Notes: a model not told the origin generated them from the letters alone. Positions 44,963 through 53,982 are shown, counted from the first letter of the stretch. The stretch: 64,000 nucleotides of DNA from Lachnospiraceae bacterium (GCA_022845955.1 AP025576.1:1116001-1180000); one strand, 5' to 3'. A program made the numbers and translations.

Positions 44963-45010
44963 TAACGGTCCGGCAGGTCTGCCCGCAACTGCGCGGCTGC
45001 CGGACCGTTA
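44963..45010. repeat. Hairpin with 14-bp perfect stem
   Basis: TAACGGTCCGGCAG and CTGCCGGACCGTTA pair exactly around a 20-base loop. It resembles family A in layout (TAAC..GGTC..G/CAGGTCTG) and lies between the Fe-S and cupin genes, ending 15 bp before the cupin start. No T-run follows, so read-through into the cupin gene is expected. Confidence 0.65.
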
Positions 45011-45025
45011 CGAAAGGAGCAGGTA

Positions 45026-45361
45026 ATGTCTTATATTAAAAATATTGACCATGAGGCCGTTCTGCCTTTGGTAAAGCAGGTTTCTGCGCAGCCGGGACAG
45101 ATAGTGAGCAAAACGCTTTCGCAGAATAAGGCGGTCAGCCTTACGCTGTTTGCCTTCGCCAAAGGGGAAGAAATCAGTACCCATGATTCGGAAGGGGATG
45201 CCATGGTGCAGGTACTGGAGGGCGTGGGCCGTTTTACCGTGGACGGAACACAGCATCTGTGTACGGCGGGAGAAGTGCTGGTGATGCCTGCGAAAAAGCC
45301 GCATTCCGTGTATGCGGTGGAAGCATTTAAAATGCTGCTTACCGTGGTGTTTCCTTCCTGA
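45026..45361 (+). CDS. Cupin-domain protein
   Basis: A 111-residue single-domain cupin. Motif 1 residues appear in GEEISTHDSEGDAMVQVLEG and motif 2 in GEVLVMPAKKPHSVYAVEAF; a metal-binding histidine set is plausible. Small cupins of this kind are linked to stress or metabolite sensing, without a fixed reaction. It lies downstream of the Fe-S gene and ends before a strong terminator. Confidence 0.85.
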   Translation: MSYIKNIDHEAVLPLVKQVSAQPGQIVSKTLSQNKAVSLTLFAFAKGEEISTHDSEGDAMVQVLEGVGRFTVDGTQHLCTAGEVLVMPAKKPHSVYAVEAFKMLLTVVFPS

Positions 45362-45382
45362 ATGGGGAAGGAAGCGGAAAAA

Positions 45383-45431
45383 GCCGGGGCTTATGAATGT
45401 GCGTATGCACGGACATAAGCCCCGGCCTTTT
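45383..45431. terminator. Intrinsic terminator after the cupin gene
   Basis: GCCGGGGCTTATG and CATAAGCCCCGGC form a perfect 13-bp stem followed by CTTTTCT; A-residues before the stem allow use on the minus strand as well, for the deacetylase gene ending at 45505. Confidence 0.9.
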
Positions 45432-45504
45432 CTATCATCAGGAGGATGGGAAAAGCAGGTATCTGGGTGTTGGAATTTTCTCTGTCTGCGTGGGAGCCGC
45501 CGGT

Positions 45505-46341
45505 TTATTTATCTTTAATCTGCCGTCCTTCTGCATTCATGTGGTAACTGTCACGATATATCAGTTCGGATACAGGAACGATTTCGTAGCCCTGCCCCTT
45601 CAAATTGGTGATCAGGGTATCCAATGCGTCCGCCGTGTATTTCGCGCCGTTGTGGCAGAGGATGACAGAACCGTTTCCCAGATGTTTGTTATTACATACG
45701 GTGCTGATAATGGAATCCACGCCGTAATCCTTCCAGTCCAGGGAATCCACATCCCATTGGATGGAATAGTAGCCGCATTTGGTTGCCGTCTTTATGACGT
45801 CGTTGTCATAATCTCCGTAGGGAGGACGGAAGAGGAACATTTCATAGCCGGTGAGGTTTTTCACCTTTTCATGGACCTTCATCAGCTCCTGTTCCTTATC
45901 ATCGTTGGAAATCTGGCTCATGTTTTTATGGTTCTCACTGTGGTTGCCGAGATCGTGGCCCGCCGCGAGGATGGCCTTCACATCTTCCGGATAGCTGTCA
46001 ACCCATCCGCCTGTCATGAAAAAGGTCACATGTACGTTATGTTTGGCCAGGATTTCCAGGATTTTCTGTGTATCCTCATTTCCCCAGGCGGCATCAAAGG
46101 AAAGGGCCACCTTTTTCTCATCGGTCTCCACACAGTAAATGGGAAGCTCTCTTCCGTTGATCGTGCTTGAGACGGAGACCGCCTGGGGCACAAAGGTGGT
46201 AACACATTTGACAAAGGCCACTACGCCCAGAAGAAAAAGGGCGGACTTGATAATCTGGTTACGCAGATTGGTCTTGAAATCCTCCGCTTCCCGGAGCCTT
46301 TTTATCTTGCATTGTATGAGATGGATAAAATCTTTTAGCAT
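45505..46341 (-). CDS. Polysaccharide deacetylase (CE4), membrane-anchored
   Basis: A 278-residue protein (ATG 46341; a GTG three codons earlier is possible) with one N-terminal membrane segment (SALFLLGVVAFVKCV) and an extracellular NodB domain. CE4 motifs: VALSFDAAWGNEDT for motif 1, HDLGNHSENH for the zinc-binding motif 2, FRPPYGDYDN for motif 3 and LCHNGAKY for motif 5. Motif 1 reads SFDAAWG instead of TFDDG, as in sporulation-type PdaB-like enzymes that act on peptidoglycan. It probably modifies cell wall during growth or sporulation. Confidence 0.9.
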   Translation of the reverse strand: MLKDFIHLIQCKIKRLREAEDFKTNLRNQIIKSALFLLGVVAFVKCVTTFVPQAVSVSSTINGRELPIYCVETDEKKVALSFDAAWGNEDTQKILEILAKHNVHVTFFMTGGWVDSYPEDVKAILAAGHDLGNHSENHKNMSQISNDDKEQELMKVHEKVKNLTGYEMFLFRPPYGDYDNDVIKTATKCGYYSIQWDVDSLDWKDYGVDSIISTVCNNKHLGNGSVILCHNGAKYTADALDTLITNLKGQGYEIVPVSELIYRDSYHMNAEGRQIKDK

Positions 46342-46456
46342 AAGCTGCACCCGGTAAATCTATTGTTACAATATATGCCGGAATTATGGGGTTATGCGGC
46401 CAGTTATGCAGGTACAGGCTAAAAAAAGCAGAGGGTTGCTCTTCCATCCCTGCTTT

Positions 46457-46486
46457 GTTATACTGTTATAAATAGGAATAGAGCAA
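46457..46486 (-). promoter_or_regulatory. Candidate promoter of the deacetylase with leader hairpin
   Basis: On the minus strand TTGCTC (46481-46486), 18-bp spacer, TATAAC (46457-46462). The transcript would then pass a hairpin (AAGCAGGG with CCCTCTGCTT, bulged, about 46422-46456) followed by a T-run, about 80 bp before the start codon. Whether this is an attenuator is uncertain. Confidence 0.35.
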
Positions 46487-46613
46487 GGTGCATGCCTGCA
46501 GAGCGATTACATGGGCAAGTTTTGAAGTCCGGGGCGTTTGCCATGCGGAATAGATGTCCTTAACTGCTGCAGTATTACACGGTATGACGTAAGACGGAAA
46601 ATGGAGTGCATAT

Positions 46614-49439
46614 ATGGATAAGAAAAAAAGCTGCCGTTGGTTATGCGGGGGACTGGGGCTTATAGCAGGCATGATGATTTTTTTCAGCGCGGCGGTACAC
46701 GCGGCGGCGCAAACTCCGGGACAAGTACCGGAGAGGCGTGTGCTGAGGGTTGCCTTTCCTGAACTGGAAGGAATCAGTGAAGTTGACGAATATGGCAGCT
46801 ATACGGGCCTTCTGGTGGACTATCTTAATGAGATTGCCAAATATACGGGCTGGGAATATGAATATATCCAGGTGGAAAACGAGGATTTGGTTCCTGGTTT
46901 TGAGGAGGGCCGGTTCGATTTAATGGGAGGTGCTTTTTACTCAGCCGGTTTTGAAGAATTCTTTGCTTATCCCGATTACAACACGGGAAGGAGCAGGGCG
47001 GTACTTCTTTGCCGAAGGGATGATGACAGCCTGAAGGGGTACGATTTGACTTCGCTCAACGGGAAAACGATTGGAGTCTATGAAAAGGCTGTGGATAAAA
47101 TACGTTATCTGAATGAATTCCTGAGCAGTAATGATTTGGATTGTCAGCTTATTTATTATACCTATGAGGAAATGGAGAATACCGGTAACCTGTACCGTCA
47201 GCTTCGTGACAAAAAGGTGGATATGCTTCTGGGAAATGATTTGGAGATAGGCGGGGAATTCCGCATGGTGACTTCCTTCCAGGCCCAGCCCTATTACATA
47301 GTTACAACGGTTGATAAAACGGATATTCTGGACGGGCTGAACATGGCGCTGGAATATATTCTGGAATCCACGCCTGACTTTGCGGAAGAGGTCTATAATG
47401 CCAACTTCCCGGATGTAAGACTGATGGATATTCAGCTCAGCGAAAGAGAACTGGCGTATATAAACGAGAAACAGACCATTACCGTTGCCCTGCCAAAAGA
47501 CTGGCATCCCCTTTACTGTGATAACGCAGCGGATCATCATGAAGGCCTGATTCCCGAACTCCTTTCGGAAATCAGCATGTTTACCGGACTTCAGTTTACT
47601 TATGTTTATTCGGACAGTTATGCGGAAAGCATCCGGCTGGTGCAGCAGGGAAAGGCGGATATTCTGGGGGCCTATCTGAACGGGGATGAAGAGGCATTTG
47701 CAGACGGGCTGGCTCTTTCCCAGCCTTATATCGAACTGAACAACATCGTGATGAAGAATAAGTCGGTGAGCTATCCGGGAGAGGGGCTGACATGTGCGGT
47801 ATTGACCGGCCGTACGCTGCCTCCCAACCTGAATCCGGCAGAAATCCGTTACTATGACACGCTTGCTGAAATGATAACCGCGGTCAATACCTGGGAAGCA
47901 GATTATTTATATGGGGTATCAGCCATGCTGGAACAGGAAATGCAGAACCACCGTTATCTGAATATTTTGCCGGTGACACAGGCAAGCGATGACAATACGC
48001 AGGCTGCCTTTGCAATCGCCATGCCTGCGGAGGCTGAGCTGCTGACTGTTTTAAACAAAGCGATTAGCAATATTCCTACACACGAAAAAACGGCGATGCT
48101 AAACCGGAATATGGTGTCGTTAGGATATACCAGGATGTCAATTCAGGATTTGATTTATGCGAATCCTCTTGTGACGCTGCTCCTTTTCAGCGGGATCCTG
48201 CTTTCGGCTACAACAGGGGCATTGTTCTTTATAAGAAGCCGTATGAAGAACTCCATTATGCGGAGCAGGCTGGAGGCCGCGGAGGAAAAGAGCCACGCAA
48301 AGAGTGAATTCCTGTCCCGTATGAGTCATGAGATCCGCACACCGATGAATGCTATCATAGGGCTGACCGATTTGGCCTGTATGGAACAGAATGTGCCTCC
48401 TGAAATTGGGAAAAAACTGCATAAAATCCGCAGCTCCTCCCAATACCTGCTTTCCCTGATCAATGATATCCTGGATATGTCCCGGATTGAAAACCAGAAA
48501 ATGGTGATTGAACGGCAAGGTTTTTCTCTGTCCGAGGTACTGGATGCCTTACAGGGTATGATGGGCGTCCAGGCGGAGCAAAAGGGGCTTACGTTTATGG
48601 TGGACATACGGACGGCGCATGATTTTCTGGAGGGAGATCCTGTCCGGCTGCGGCAGGTCCTGACAAATCTGCTTTCCAATGCGATTAAATTCACACCGGC
48701 CGGCGGGACGGTAACTCTTCAGGCAGATGAAATAAACGATGACGGACAGACGGCAGAATACTATTTTTGTGTGAAAGATACAGGAGTCGGTATCCCGCCG
48801 GAGGATCAGGAGCGGATTTTCGATGCCTTTGAGCAGCTGACACCTAGTGTATCACGCAGTGCCGGCACCGGACTGGGGCTGCCGATCTGCCGCAGCTTAG
48901 TGGAATTAATGGGCGGAGAGCTGCAGGTAATGAGTGAACCGGGAAAAGGCTCGGCATTCTGCATGACGCTGCGGTTCCCGCTGGATACCGGAGAAAAGGA
49001 GCGCAGCGAAGCATCGGAGATTCCTGACGTGAGTCTGGATGGAGTGCGGATTCTTCTGGCTGAGGATAATGACCTCAATGCCGAGATTGCACAGGAACTG
49101 CTGGCTACGCAGGGAATTCATACGGAGCGCGCTTGCGACGGGCAGCAGGCGGTGGATTTATTCACTGCCTGTGCTCCGGGAACGTATCAGGCGGTTCTCA
49201 TGGATATCCTTATGCCGGTTAAAAATGGTTATGAAGCGACGCGGGAAATCCGTGCCAGCGGCCGGCCGGACGCGGATATTCCTGTTATTGCCATGACAGC
49301 CAACTCCTTTAAACAGGATGAAGAGGAGGCACGGTCTGCCGGGATGGACGGATTTGTACCGAAGCCGGTTGATCCGGAACGGTTATTTTCCGTATTAAGG
49401 GAATTCGTAAAAGCTGGCCGTCCGCACGCTGCTAAATAA
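46614..49439 (+). CDS. BvgS-like hybrid sensor histidine kinase
   Basis: A 941-residue sensor. Signal/anchor at 10-31, two tandem periplasmic-binding (SBP_bac_3) domains at about 40-265 and 285-510 (RVLRVAFPELEGISEVDEYG and KQTITVALPKDWHPLYCDN), one membrane helix near 525-550, then HisKA with H572 in MSHEIRTPMNAIIG, HATPase with DTGVGIPPEDQ and GTGLGLPICRSL, and a C-terminal receiver with D864 in AVLMDILMPVKNGYE. It lacks an HPt domain and no response regulator is adjacent. The paired binding domains suggest detection of an amino acid or similar small ligand outside the cell. Its neighbours are unrelated enzymes, and the receiver may pass the phosphate to an HPt protein elsewhere. Confidence 0.92.
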   Translation: MDKKKSCRWLCGGLGLIAGMMIFFSAAVHAAAQTPGQVPERRVLRVAFPELEGISEVDEYGSYTGLLVDYLNEIAKYTGWEYEYIQVENEDLVPGFEEGRFDLMGGAFYSAGFEEFFAYPDYNTGRSRAVLLCRRDDDSLKGYDLTSLNGKTIGVYEKAVDKIRYLNEFLSSNDLDCQLIYYTYEEMENTGNLYRQLRDKKVDMLLGNDLEIGGEFRMVTSFQAQPYYIVTTVDKTDILDGLNMALEYILESTPDFAEEVYNANFPDVRLMDIQLSERELAYINEKQTITVALPKDWHPLYCDNAADHHEGLIPELLSEISMFTGLQFTYVYSDSYAESIRLVQQGKADILGAYLNGDEEAFADGLALSQPYIELNNIVMKNKSVSYPGEGLTCAVLTGRTLPPNLNPAEIRYYDTLAEMITAVNTWEADYLYGVSAMLEQEMQNHRYLNILPVTQASDDNTQAAFAIAMPAEAELLTVLNKAISNIPTHEKTAMLNRNMVSLGYTRMSIQDLIYANPLVTLLLFSGILLSATTGALFFIRSRMKNSIMRSRLEAAEEKSHAKSEFLSRMSHEIRTPMNAIIGLTDLACMEQNVPPEIGKKLHKIRSSSQYLLSLINDILDMSRIENQKMVIERQGFSLSEVLDALQGMMGVQAEQKGLTFMVDIRTAHDFLEGDPVRLRQVLTNLLSNAIKFTPAGGTVTLQADEINDDGQTAEYYFCVKDTGVGIPPEDQERIFDAFEQLTPSVSRSAGTGLGLPICRSLVELMGGELQVMSEPGKGSAFCMTLRFPLDTGEKERSEASEIPDVSLDGVRILLAEDNDLNAEIAQELLATQGIHTERACDGQQAVDLFTACAPGTYQAVLMDILMPVKNGYEATREIRASGRPDADIPVIAMTANSFKQDEEEARSAGMDGFVPKPVDPERLFSVLREFVKAGRPHAAK

Positions 49440-49944
49440 CCAGGGAAGGGGCTGTATAGGTCCTTCCGGCCAATTCACTGTTGAGCATATACAGCCCTTT
49501 CGTATCACTGCCGAAAAGCTGCATTTTGGTAATGAGGTCAAGAGAATTCTTTTCTTCTTCCCCCTGTTCCTTGACAAACCAGTCCAAAAACTGTACGGTA
49601 CGGAAATCGTCGGCCTTGAGGGCGGCAGCATAAATCGCATTTATCAGCCCGGTTACGTATTTTTCATGTTCCAGCGACGCCTTTAGAGGGGCGGACAGGT
49701 CATCATCAAACAGCTGTTCCGGTTTGCTTATGGATTGCAGGGTTACGCATTCGTCATTGTTGTGCAGGTATTTATAAAACAGAAGGGCATGATCACGCTC
49801 TTCCTTAGCCTGTATTTCAAACCAGCCGGCAAAACCGTCCAGCCCTTTGGTTGAGTAAAAATTAGCGATATCCAGGTACAGATATGCGGAATAAAATTCT
49901 TTATTGATTTGCTCATTGAGCATTTCAGCGACCTTTTTTTCCAT
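49432..49944 (-). CDS. ftnA: Ferritin
   Basis: Start ATG 49944; 170 residues of a four-helix ferritin. Ferroxidase residues are visible: the EFYSAYLYLDIA helix with E near 17, EIQAKEERDHALLF with E50/H53-type ligands and EQGEEEKNSL near residue 125-130. It stores iron and lowers Fenton chemistry. The 3' end overlaps the convergent kinase gene by 8 bp. It has its own promoter at 50001-50028. Confidence 0.93.
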   Translation of the reverse strand: MEKKVAEMLNEQINKEFYSAYLYLDIANFYSTKGLDGFAGWFEIQAKEERDHALLFYKYLHNNDECVTLQSISKPEQLFDDDLSAPLKASLEHEKYVTGLINAIYAAALKADDFRTVQFLDWFVKEQGEEEKNSLDLITKMQLFGSDTKGLYMLNSELAGRTYTAPSLVI

Positions 49945-50000
49945 GGTTTTATCACCTCTTTCTATTTCGTATGCAGCCGGAAGGCTGCATCTACCAGCCC

Positions 50001-50028
50001 AGTATATCACGGCGGGCCTTCATGTCAA
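50001..50028 (-). promoter_or_regulatory. Promoter of the ferritin gene
   Basis: On the minus strand TTGACA (50023-50028), 16-bp spacer, TATACT (50001-50006), with about 55 bp of leader. Confidence 0.65.
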
Positions 50029-50080
50029 TGTTATCCGGTATTTATAGAACGCAAATTCCGACAATCGGAAGGCATTATGG

Positions 50081-50100
50081 TAACAGTTCAGACGGCCGGC
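50081..50100 (+). repeat. Family A repeat, single arm
   Basis: GTAACAGTTCAGACGGCCGG is one arm of the family A hairpin, matching the left arm at 15138 over GTAACAGTTCAGA. The second arm is missing. Confidence 0.4.
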
Positions 50101-50183
50101 ACAGAAAGTCGTATCCTTTTCGGGATAAAGAGAGTATAATAGAACACAGTAGTTTGTAAACAAATCACCAGGGAGGTGGCAGT

Positions 50184-50414
50184 ATGATAGAAAAATATAT
50201 TTTTCTCAAGACAGAACAGGATGCTGTACGTTTAAATGGGATTGTTACAAAATATCCGTATGATATTGATATGGTACATGGGAAATACGTGGTGGATGCC
50301 AAGTCTATCCTGGGCGTGCTCGGCGTGGGGGTAGGGAACAAAACGAAGCTTTGTATCAACACGGATGAAGCGGAGCAGCTGCTGGAGGAGATCACTCCTT
50401 ATCTGTGCGGCTAA
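50184..50414 (+). CDS. HPr-like protein lacking the phosphorylatable histidine
   Basis: A 76-residue protein behind GGGAGGTGG. The second half, VVDAKSILGVLGVGVGNKTK and CINTDEAEQLLEEI, is the HPr fold with the Ser46-region motif KSI(L/M)GV; the first half has TEQDAVRLNGIVTKYPYDID where HPr carries GIHARPA, so the His15 site is gone. It therefore cannot carry PEP-dependent phosphate in the usual way. It may be a regulatory Crh-like relative, which keeps Ser46. S46-equivalent is S in AKSILG. A TATAAT at 50135-50140 is the likely -10. Function unknown. Confidence 0.72.
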   Translation: MIEKYIFLKTEQDAVRLNGIVTKYPYDIDMVHGKYVVDAKSILGVLGVGVGNKTKLCINTDEAEQLLEEITPYLCG

Positions 50415-50466
50415 TCCGGAGAACGGCGGCTGCCGGGGGACGAAGGCGCCGCCTGTATCCGTCCGG

Positions 50467-51672
50467 TTATAGGGAAAGCGATAGGAGAAGGTTTTCTTTG
50501 AGTCTGTCTAACTGGGAAAGGGTTTCTCCCTTCAGGGAAGAGCGGACCGTAACCACAGGATCCAGCACCTTGACATCCTTCATTTCCTGCAGCATGGCCT
50601 GGATCTGCCTGCCCGCCGCAGGGGCCCAGGATCCGTTTTCCAGCAGGCCGATGGTACGGTTCTGCAGATTCAGGGCTTTCATATCGTGCAGAAAGTTAGC
50701 CATGACCGGGTAAATGCCGTTGTTATAGGTGGGGGCGGCCAATAGCAGATGGCTGCAGCGGAAAACTTCGGCGATCAGGGTGGATACATGGGTATTGGAG
50801 ATATCGTATACGCAGATATTCTTCACGCCGGCGCCTGCCAGGCCGTGCGCCAGGATGTTAATCGCATTTTCCGTATCACCGTACATGGATCCATAGAAAA
50901 GGGCCGCGGTCTGCTCTTCCGGCTCATAGCGGCTCCACAGGTCATATTGATGGAATAACTGATCCAGGCGGCTTCTCCACACCAGGCCATGGAGCGGGCA
51001 TATCATTTTTATATCCAAAAGGGAAAGCTTCTTCAGCGCGGACTGGACCTGAATCCCGTATTTTCCCACAATATTTCCATAATACCTGCGGACCTCGGAC
51101 AGCCAGTCCTGTTCCAGGTTTACTTCGTCATTGAACAGATTACCGCTCAGGGCGCCGAAGCTGCCGAAAGCATCGGCGGAGAAGAGCAGCTTCTCTGTTT
51201 CTTCATATGTCATCATGACCTCGGGCCAATGTACCATTGGGGTTAAATAAAAGCGCAGCGTGTGGGAACCAAGCCCCAGGCTGTCTTTTTCTTTGACCGT
51301 GAGCATATGGCCTGTAAAATCAAAATCATAAAACTGGCGCATCAGCGCAAAGGTCTTTGCATTCCCCACCAGCGTTATATCCGGGAAACGCAGCAGCAGC
51401 TCTTCAATGTTGGCGCAATGATCCGGTTCCATATGGTTTATTACCAGATAGTCCAGCGGGCGTCCGTTTAACGTATGGAGAACGTTCTCCAAAAACTGAC
51501 GGGAGATCGAAGCGTCCACCGTGTCGATTAATGCGGTGTGTTCATCCATGATAAGATAGGAATTATAGGTGATCCCATGGGGAATGGGAAACAGATTTTC
51601 AAATAAAGCCATACGGCGGTCACAGCCGCCCGTCCAATATACGGAATCTGATAGTTTGCAGGTGCAGTGCAT
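50467..51672 (-). CDS. Flavodiiron protein (FprA-type oxygen/NO reductase)
   Basis: A 401-residue flavodiiron protein. The metallo-beta-lactamase part (1-250) has the diiron ligands in INHMEPDHCANIEELL (HxExDH), then LLFSADAFGSFGAL and CPLHGLVW; the flavodoxin domain (about 255-400) starts ALFYGSMYGDTENA and contains AAPTYNNGIYPVMANFLHDM for FMN. It reduces O2 to water or NO to N2O with electrons from rubredoxin. GTGAGGAA precedes the ATG. The neighbouring ferritin and Fe-S genes fit an oxidative-stress role. It is convergent with the HPr-like gene. Confidence 0.93.
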   Translation of the reverse strand: MHCTCKLSDSVYWTGGCDRRMALFENLFPIPHGITYNSYLIMDEHTALIDTVDASISRQFLENVLHTLNGRPLDYLVINHMEPDHCANIEELLLRFPDITLVGNAKTFALMRQFYDFDFTGHMLTVKEKDSLGLGSHTLRFYLTPMVHWPEVMMTYEETEKLLFSADAFGSFGALSGNLFNDEVNLEQDWLSEVRRYYGNIVGKYGIQVQSALKKLSLLDIKMICPLHGLVWRSRLDQLFHQYDLWSRYEPEEQTAALFYGSMYGDTENAINILAHGLAGAGVKNICVYDISNTHVSTLIAEVFRCSHLLLAAPTYNNGIYPVMANFLHDMKALNLQNRTIGLLENGSWAPAAGRQIQAMLQEMKDVKVLDPVVTVRSSLKGETLSQLDRLKENLLLSLSL

Positions 51673-51764
51673 GAGGGATTCCTCACTTTCCTTTTTGCAG
51701 TATTATCTGTTATACTGCATTTCTTATTCAGAAACATATGGCTTTATTCCGTCAGGTTTCTTTA

Positions 51765-53720
51765 TCAGTCGATTCCATAAGGAAGGCCCAAATCGAAGAG
51801 CCAGTCGTGATCTTTCTTCGGCTTTAGCGGAACGGACAATTCGCTCAGAATCATTTTGTGCACATCATAATAGACATCCCGGCGCCCTTCCTCCAGAATA
51901 CTGCGCACCTGCGCGCACAGGTCTTTATCACCGTCCAGAAGATCGACCAGATCCCCGGAATACCTCGTTTGACGTCCGGCTTTCAGCTCTTCCAGCACCG
52001 TATCAAAAGACTTGGCAGTTGCGTAATTGCGTCCCAGGTGATCGGTAGCGGCATCCAGGCTGTCACAGATAGTGATAATATCAATAAAAATCTTCTGGGG
52101 AGAAGCCGTATTGTCAAATTCCTGCGGATATCCCCGGGTACCGTCATAGCTTTTGTGGTGTCCCAGCGCGATATCCCGGAAAACCGACAGACAGGGCAGA
52201 TTTTCCAGCATTTCACCTCCGGTGACAGGATGGAACATAAGCACCTGGAATTCCAGCTCTCCCAGGCGGTGGCTCTGGGCGTTAATTACACTGGAGCACA
52301 ATACCTTTCCGATATCATGAAGCAGCGCACCGGAATAGAGATAACGCCGGAACTCCTTCCTGCGGCGCACCACCTCTTCCGGAGAAGTGGTTCCTAACTG
52401 GCCTGACAGCAGATCCGGACGACGGTCGATCAGACGGTCCAGAAGCTCAAGCGCCAGCCTGCCGACCATGATGGAGTGCATGGCTGTCTGTACCTGCCGG
52501 AACATGGTCAGCTTCAGAAGTGTCTGCAGCAGAATTTCCTCATCACAGATATGAGGCAGCGCGGAAAGCACATAGCAGTAATTATAGGAACCGCAGACGT
52601 AATCCACAAAGGTAGTATAGGGCCGGGTGGTAAAATACCGGGCGAAAAGCTCCTGCACCGCCTGGTAAAGAGCCGGTTCTTTTTCTCCGTGCCGGGTCAG
52701 ATTTTCGGTTGCCAGCTGGATGGCGCTCACGGCCTCTACTGCTCCCTGGCTGTAGGTGGCACCTGTAAACAGTGTGGGAAAATACTCCTGTGTCAGCTGT
52801 GTGAGTTCTGCGAGAATCGTCTCATCCGTGCACAGGCCAAGCAGACGCTGGGCCATCCGGTAAACCAGCCCGGTTCGTACCCGGTAATTTAACGAGGGAG
52901 CTTTTCCGGATCGATCAGGGTCATGCTGGCGGTGTGCGGCGGCCTGATAGATGACCTCTGCCTGGGCGGCCATACACATCCCGGGCATTAGGCATAAGGC
53001 CCCAAAACCCATATAATAAGCAAAGTCAGGTATGATCCGGTTGAATTCATACCCCTGATCGGTGCGGATAACATATGCGGCAGCACGGTTTGCCGCTTCA
53101 TAGCAGGCTAACATGTCATCCAACAGTCCGGGGGTGATGCTTCCCAGTTTTAAACAGTTGATAAAGCGGTCAAATTCCAAGTCATAGATGGATAACCCCA
53201 TGCTCTGCTCTTCCGGGGTAAGCTCCATGAAATGCCGTTCATAGAATACGGCGGCACGGACACAATCCTCATAAGCCCGGGAACCCAGGTGGATGGGTTC
53301 CAGAAAGCCATAGGAAAAGGCTCGTACCGTATAGCATTTCATTAATGCTGTCTCATCACCAAGCGGACTATAAAAATCCACAAGTGAATCTGCGATTTCA
53401 TATGCGCAACCGAGATCCTGCACGCGGGTGATAAAACGGAAAAGGGAGTCTGTCAGCGGGTCTGCCACTTCCCTGGTCCAGCGCCCGGGCGTACGTGTGA
53501 ACCAACGGACATGGCGATCCAGCATCTGCTCATTGCGTACGTAAGCCTCCCGGATCTGCCTGGAGTTATGGCGGTATCCCGCAATCCACTCGTCTGCCGG
53601 GAGATCGCTTACTATGAGTTCATAGCTGGCATCATTTATTTCCGACACAATCAGGTTATAATCGGCAAACCACTGTGTCCACTCCTCACGTGAGCAAAAT
53701 CCATGAGTTACATTTTCCAT
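51765..53720 (-). CDS. HD-GYP-like phosphohydrolase with large helical N-terminal region
   Basis: A 651-residue cytoplasmic protein. Residues about 1-430 are mainly helical with no recognised domain; residues 430-600 form an HD hydrolase: SGALLHDIGKV, LMFHPVTGGEML, ALGHHKSYDGTRGYP and ITICDSLDAATDH. These mirror the HD-GYP c-di-GMP phosphodiesterase set (HDIGK, HH..DGxGYP, DxxDAxT), except that one extra residue stands between DG and GYP. The N-terminal part could be a new sensor region. It has a strong promoter (53756-53784) and is upstream in transcription of nothing else. c-di-GMP hydrolysis is likely but not certain. Confidence 0.78.
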   Translation of the reverse strand: MENVTHGFCSREEWTQWFADYNLIVSEINDASYELIVSDLPADEWIAGYRHNSRQIREAYVRNEQMLDRHVRWFTRTPGRWTREVADPLTDSLFRFITRVQDLGCAYEIADSLVDFYSPLGDETALMKCYTVRAFSYGFLEPIHLGSRAYEDCVRAAVFYERHFMELTPEEQSMGLSIYDLEFDRFINCLKLGSITPGLLDDMLACYEAANRAAAYVIRTDQGYEFNRIIPDFAYYMGFGALCLMPGMCMAAQAEVIYQAAAHRQHDPDRSGKAPSLNYRVRTGLVYRMAQRLLGLCTDETILAELTQLTQEYFPTLFTGATYSQGAVEAVSAIQLATENLTRHGEKEPALYQAVQELFARYFTTRPYTTFVDYVCGSYNYCYVLSALPHICDEEILLQTLLKLTMFRQVQTAMHSIMVGRLALELLDRLIDRRPDLLSGQLGTTSPEEVVRRRKEFRRYLYSGALLHDIGKVLCSSVINAQSHRLGELEFQVLMFHPVTGGEMLENLPCLSVFRDIALGHHKSYDGTRGYPQEFDNTASPQKIFIDIITICDSLDAATDHLGRNYATAKSFDTVLEELKAGRQTRYSGDLVDLLDGDKDLCAQVRSILEEGRRDVYYDVHKMILSELSVPLKPKKDHDWLFDLGLPYGID

Positions 53721-53755
53721 GTCCGTCCCCCCTGTAGTACTAATGTTTAACTCTA

Positions 53756-53784
53756 ATTATATGATTTCATACCGGCTTTGTAAA
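53756..53784 (-). promoter_or_regulatory. Promoter of the HD-GYP-like gene
   Basis: On the minus strand TTTACA (53779-53784), 17-bp spacer, TATAAT (53756-53761), about 35 bp before the start codon. Confidence 0.8.
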
Positions 53785-53901
53785 GGAAAGAGAACTGCTG
53801 GTGTAAAAAGAGCCGGCGGCCTATACGTTTTATAAAGTTACCGCGTCGGTTATCCATATGCTTCGGGTCAGGAAAATGAAATCACCGGAGGAACGGTATG
53901 T

Positions 53902-53973
53902 GTGATTATTTTGTTCATCGGCATCTATATGATCCGTCTGGCCGGGCGGGAGAGAAAGAAAATTGCAGAATGA
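53902..53973 (+). CDS. Possible 23-residue single-helix membrane protein
   Basis: GTG at 53902 lies 8 bases after GGAGGAA. The product begins MIILFIGIYMIRLAGR and ends ERKKIAE: one hydrophobic helix followed by a basic tail, the classic layout of small membrane proteins with the tail inside the cell. A terminator begins 10 bp after the stop codon, which supports a short dedicated transcript. An overlapping ATG at 53898 in another frame gives a non-hydrophobic product. No homologue recognised. Confidence 0.4.
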   Translation: MIILFIGIYMIRLAGRERKKIAE

Positions 53974-53982
53974 GCCAATCAG

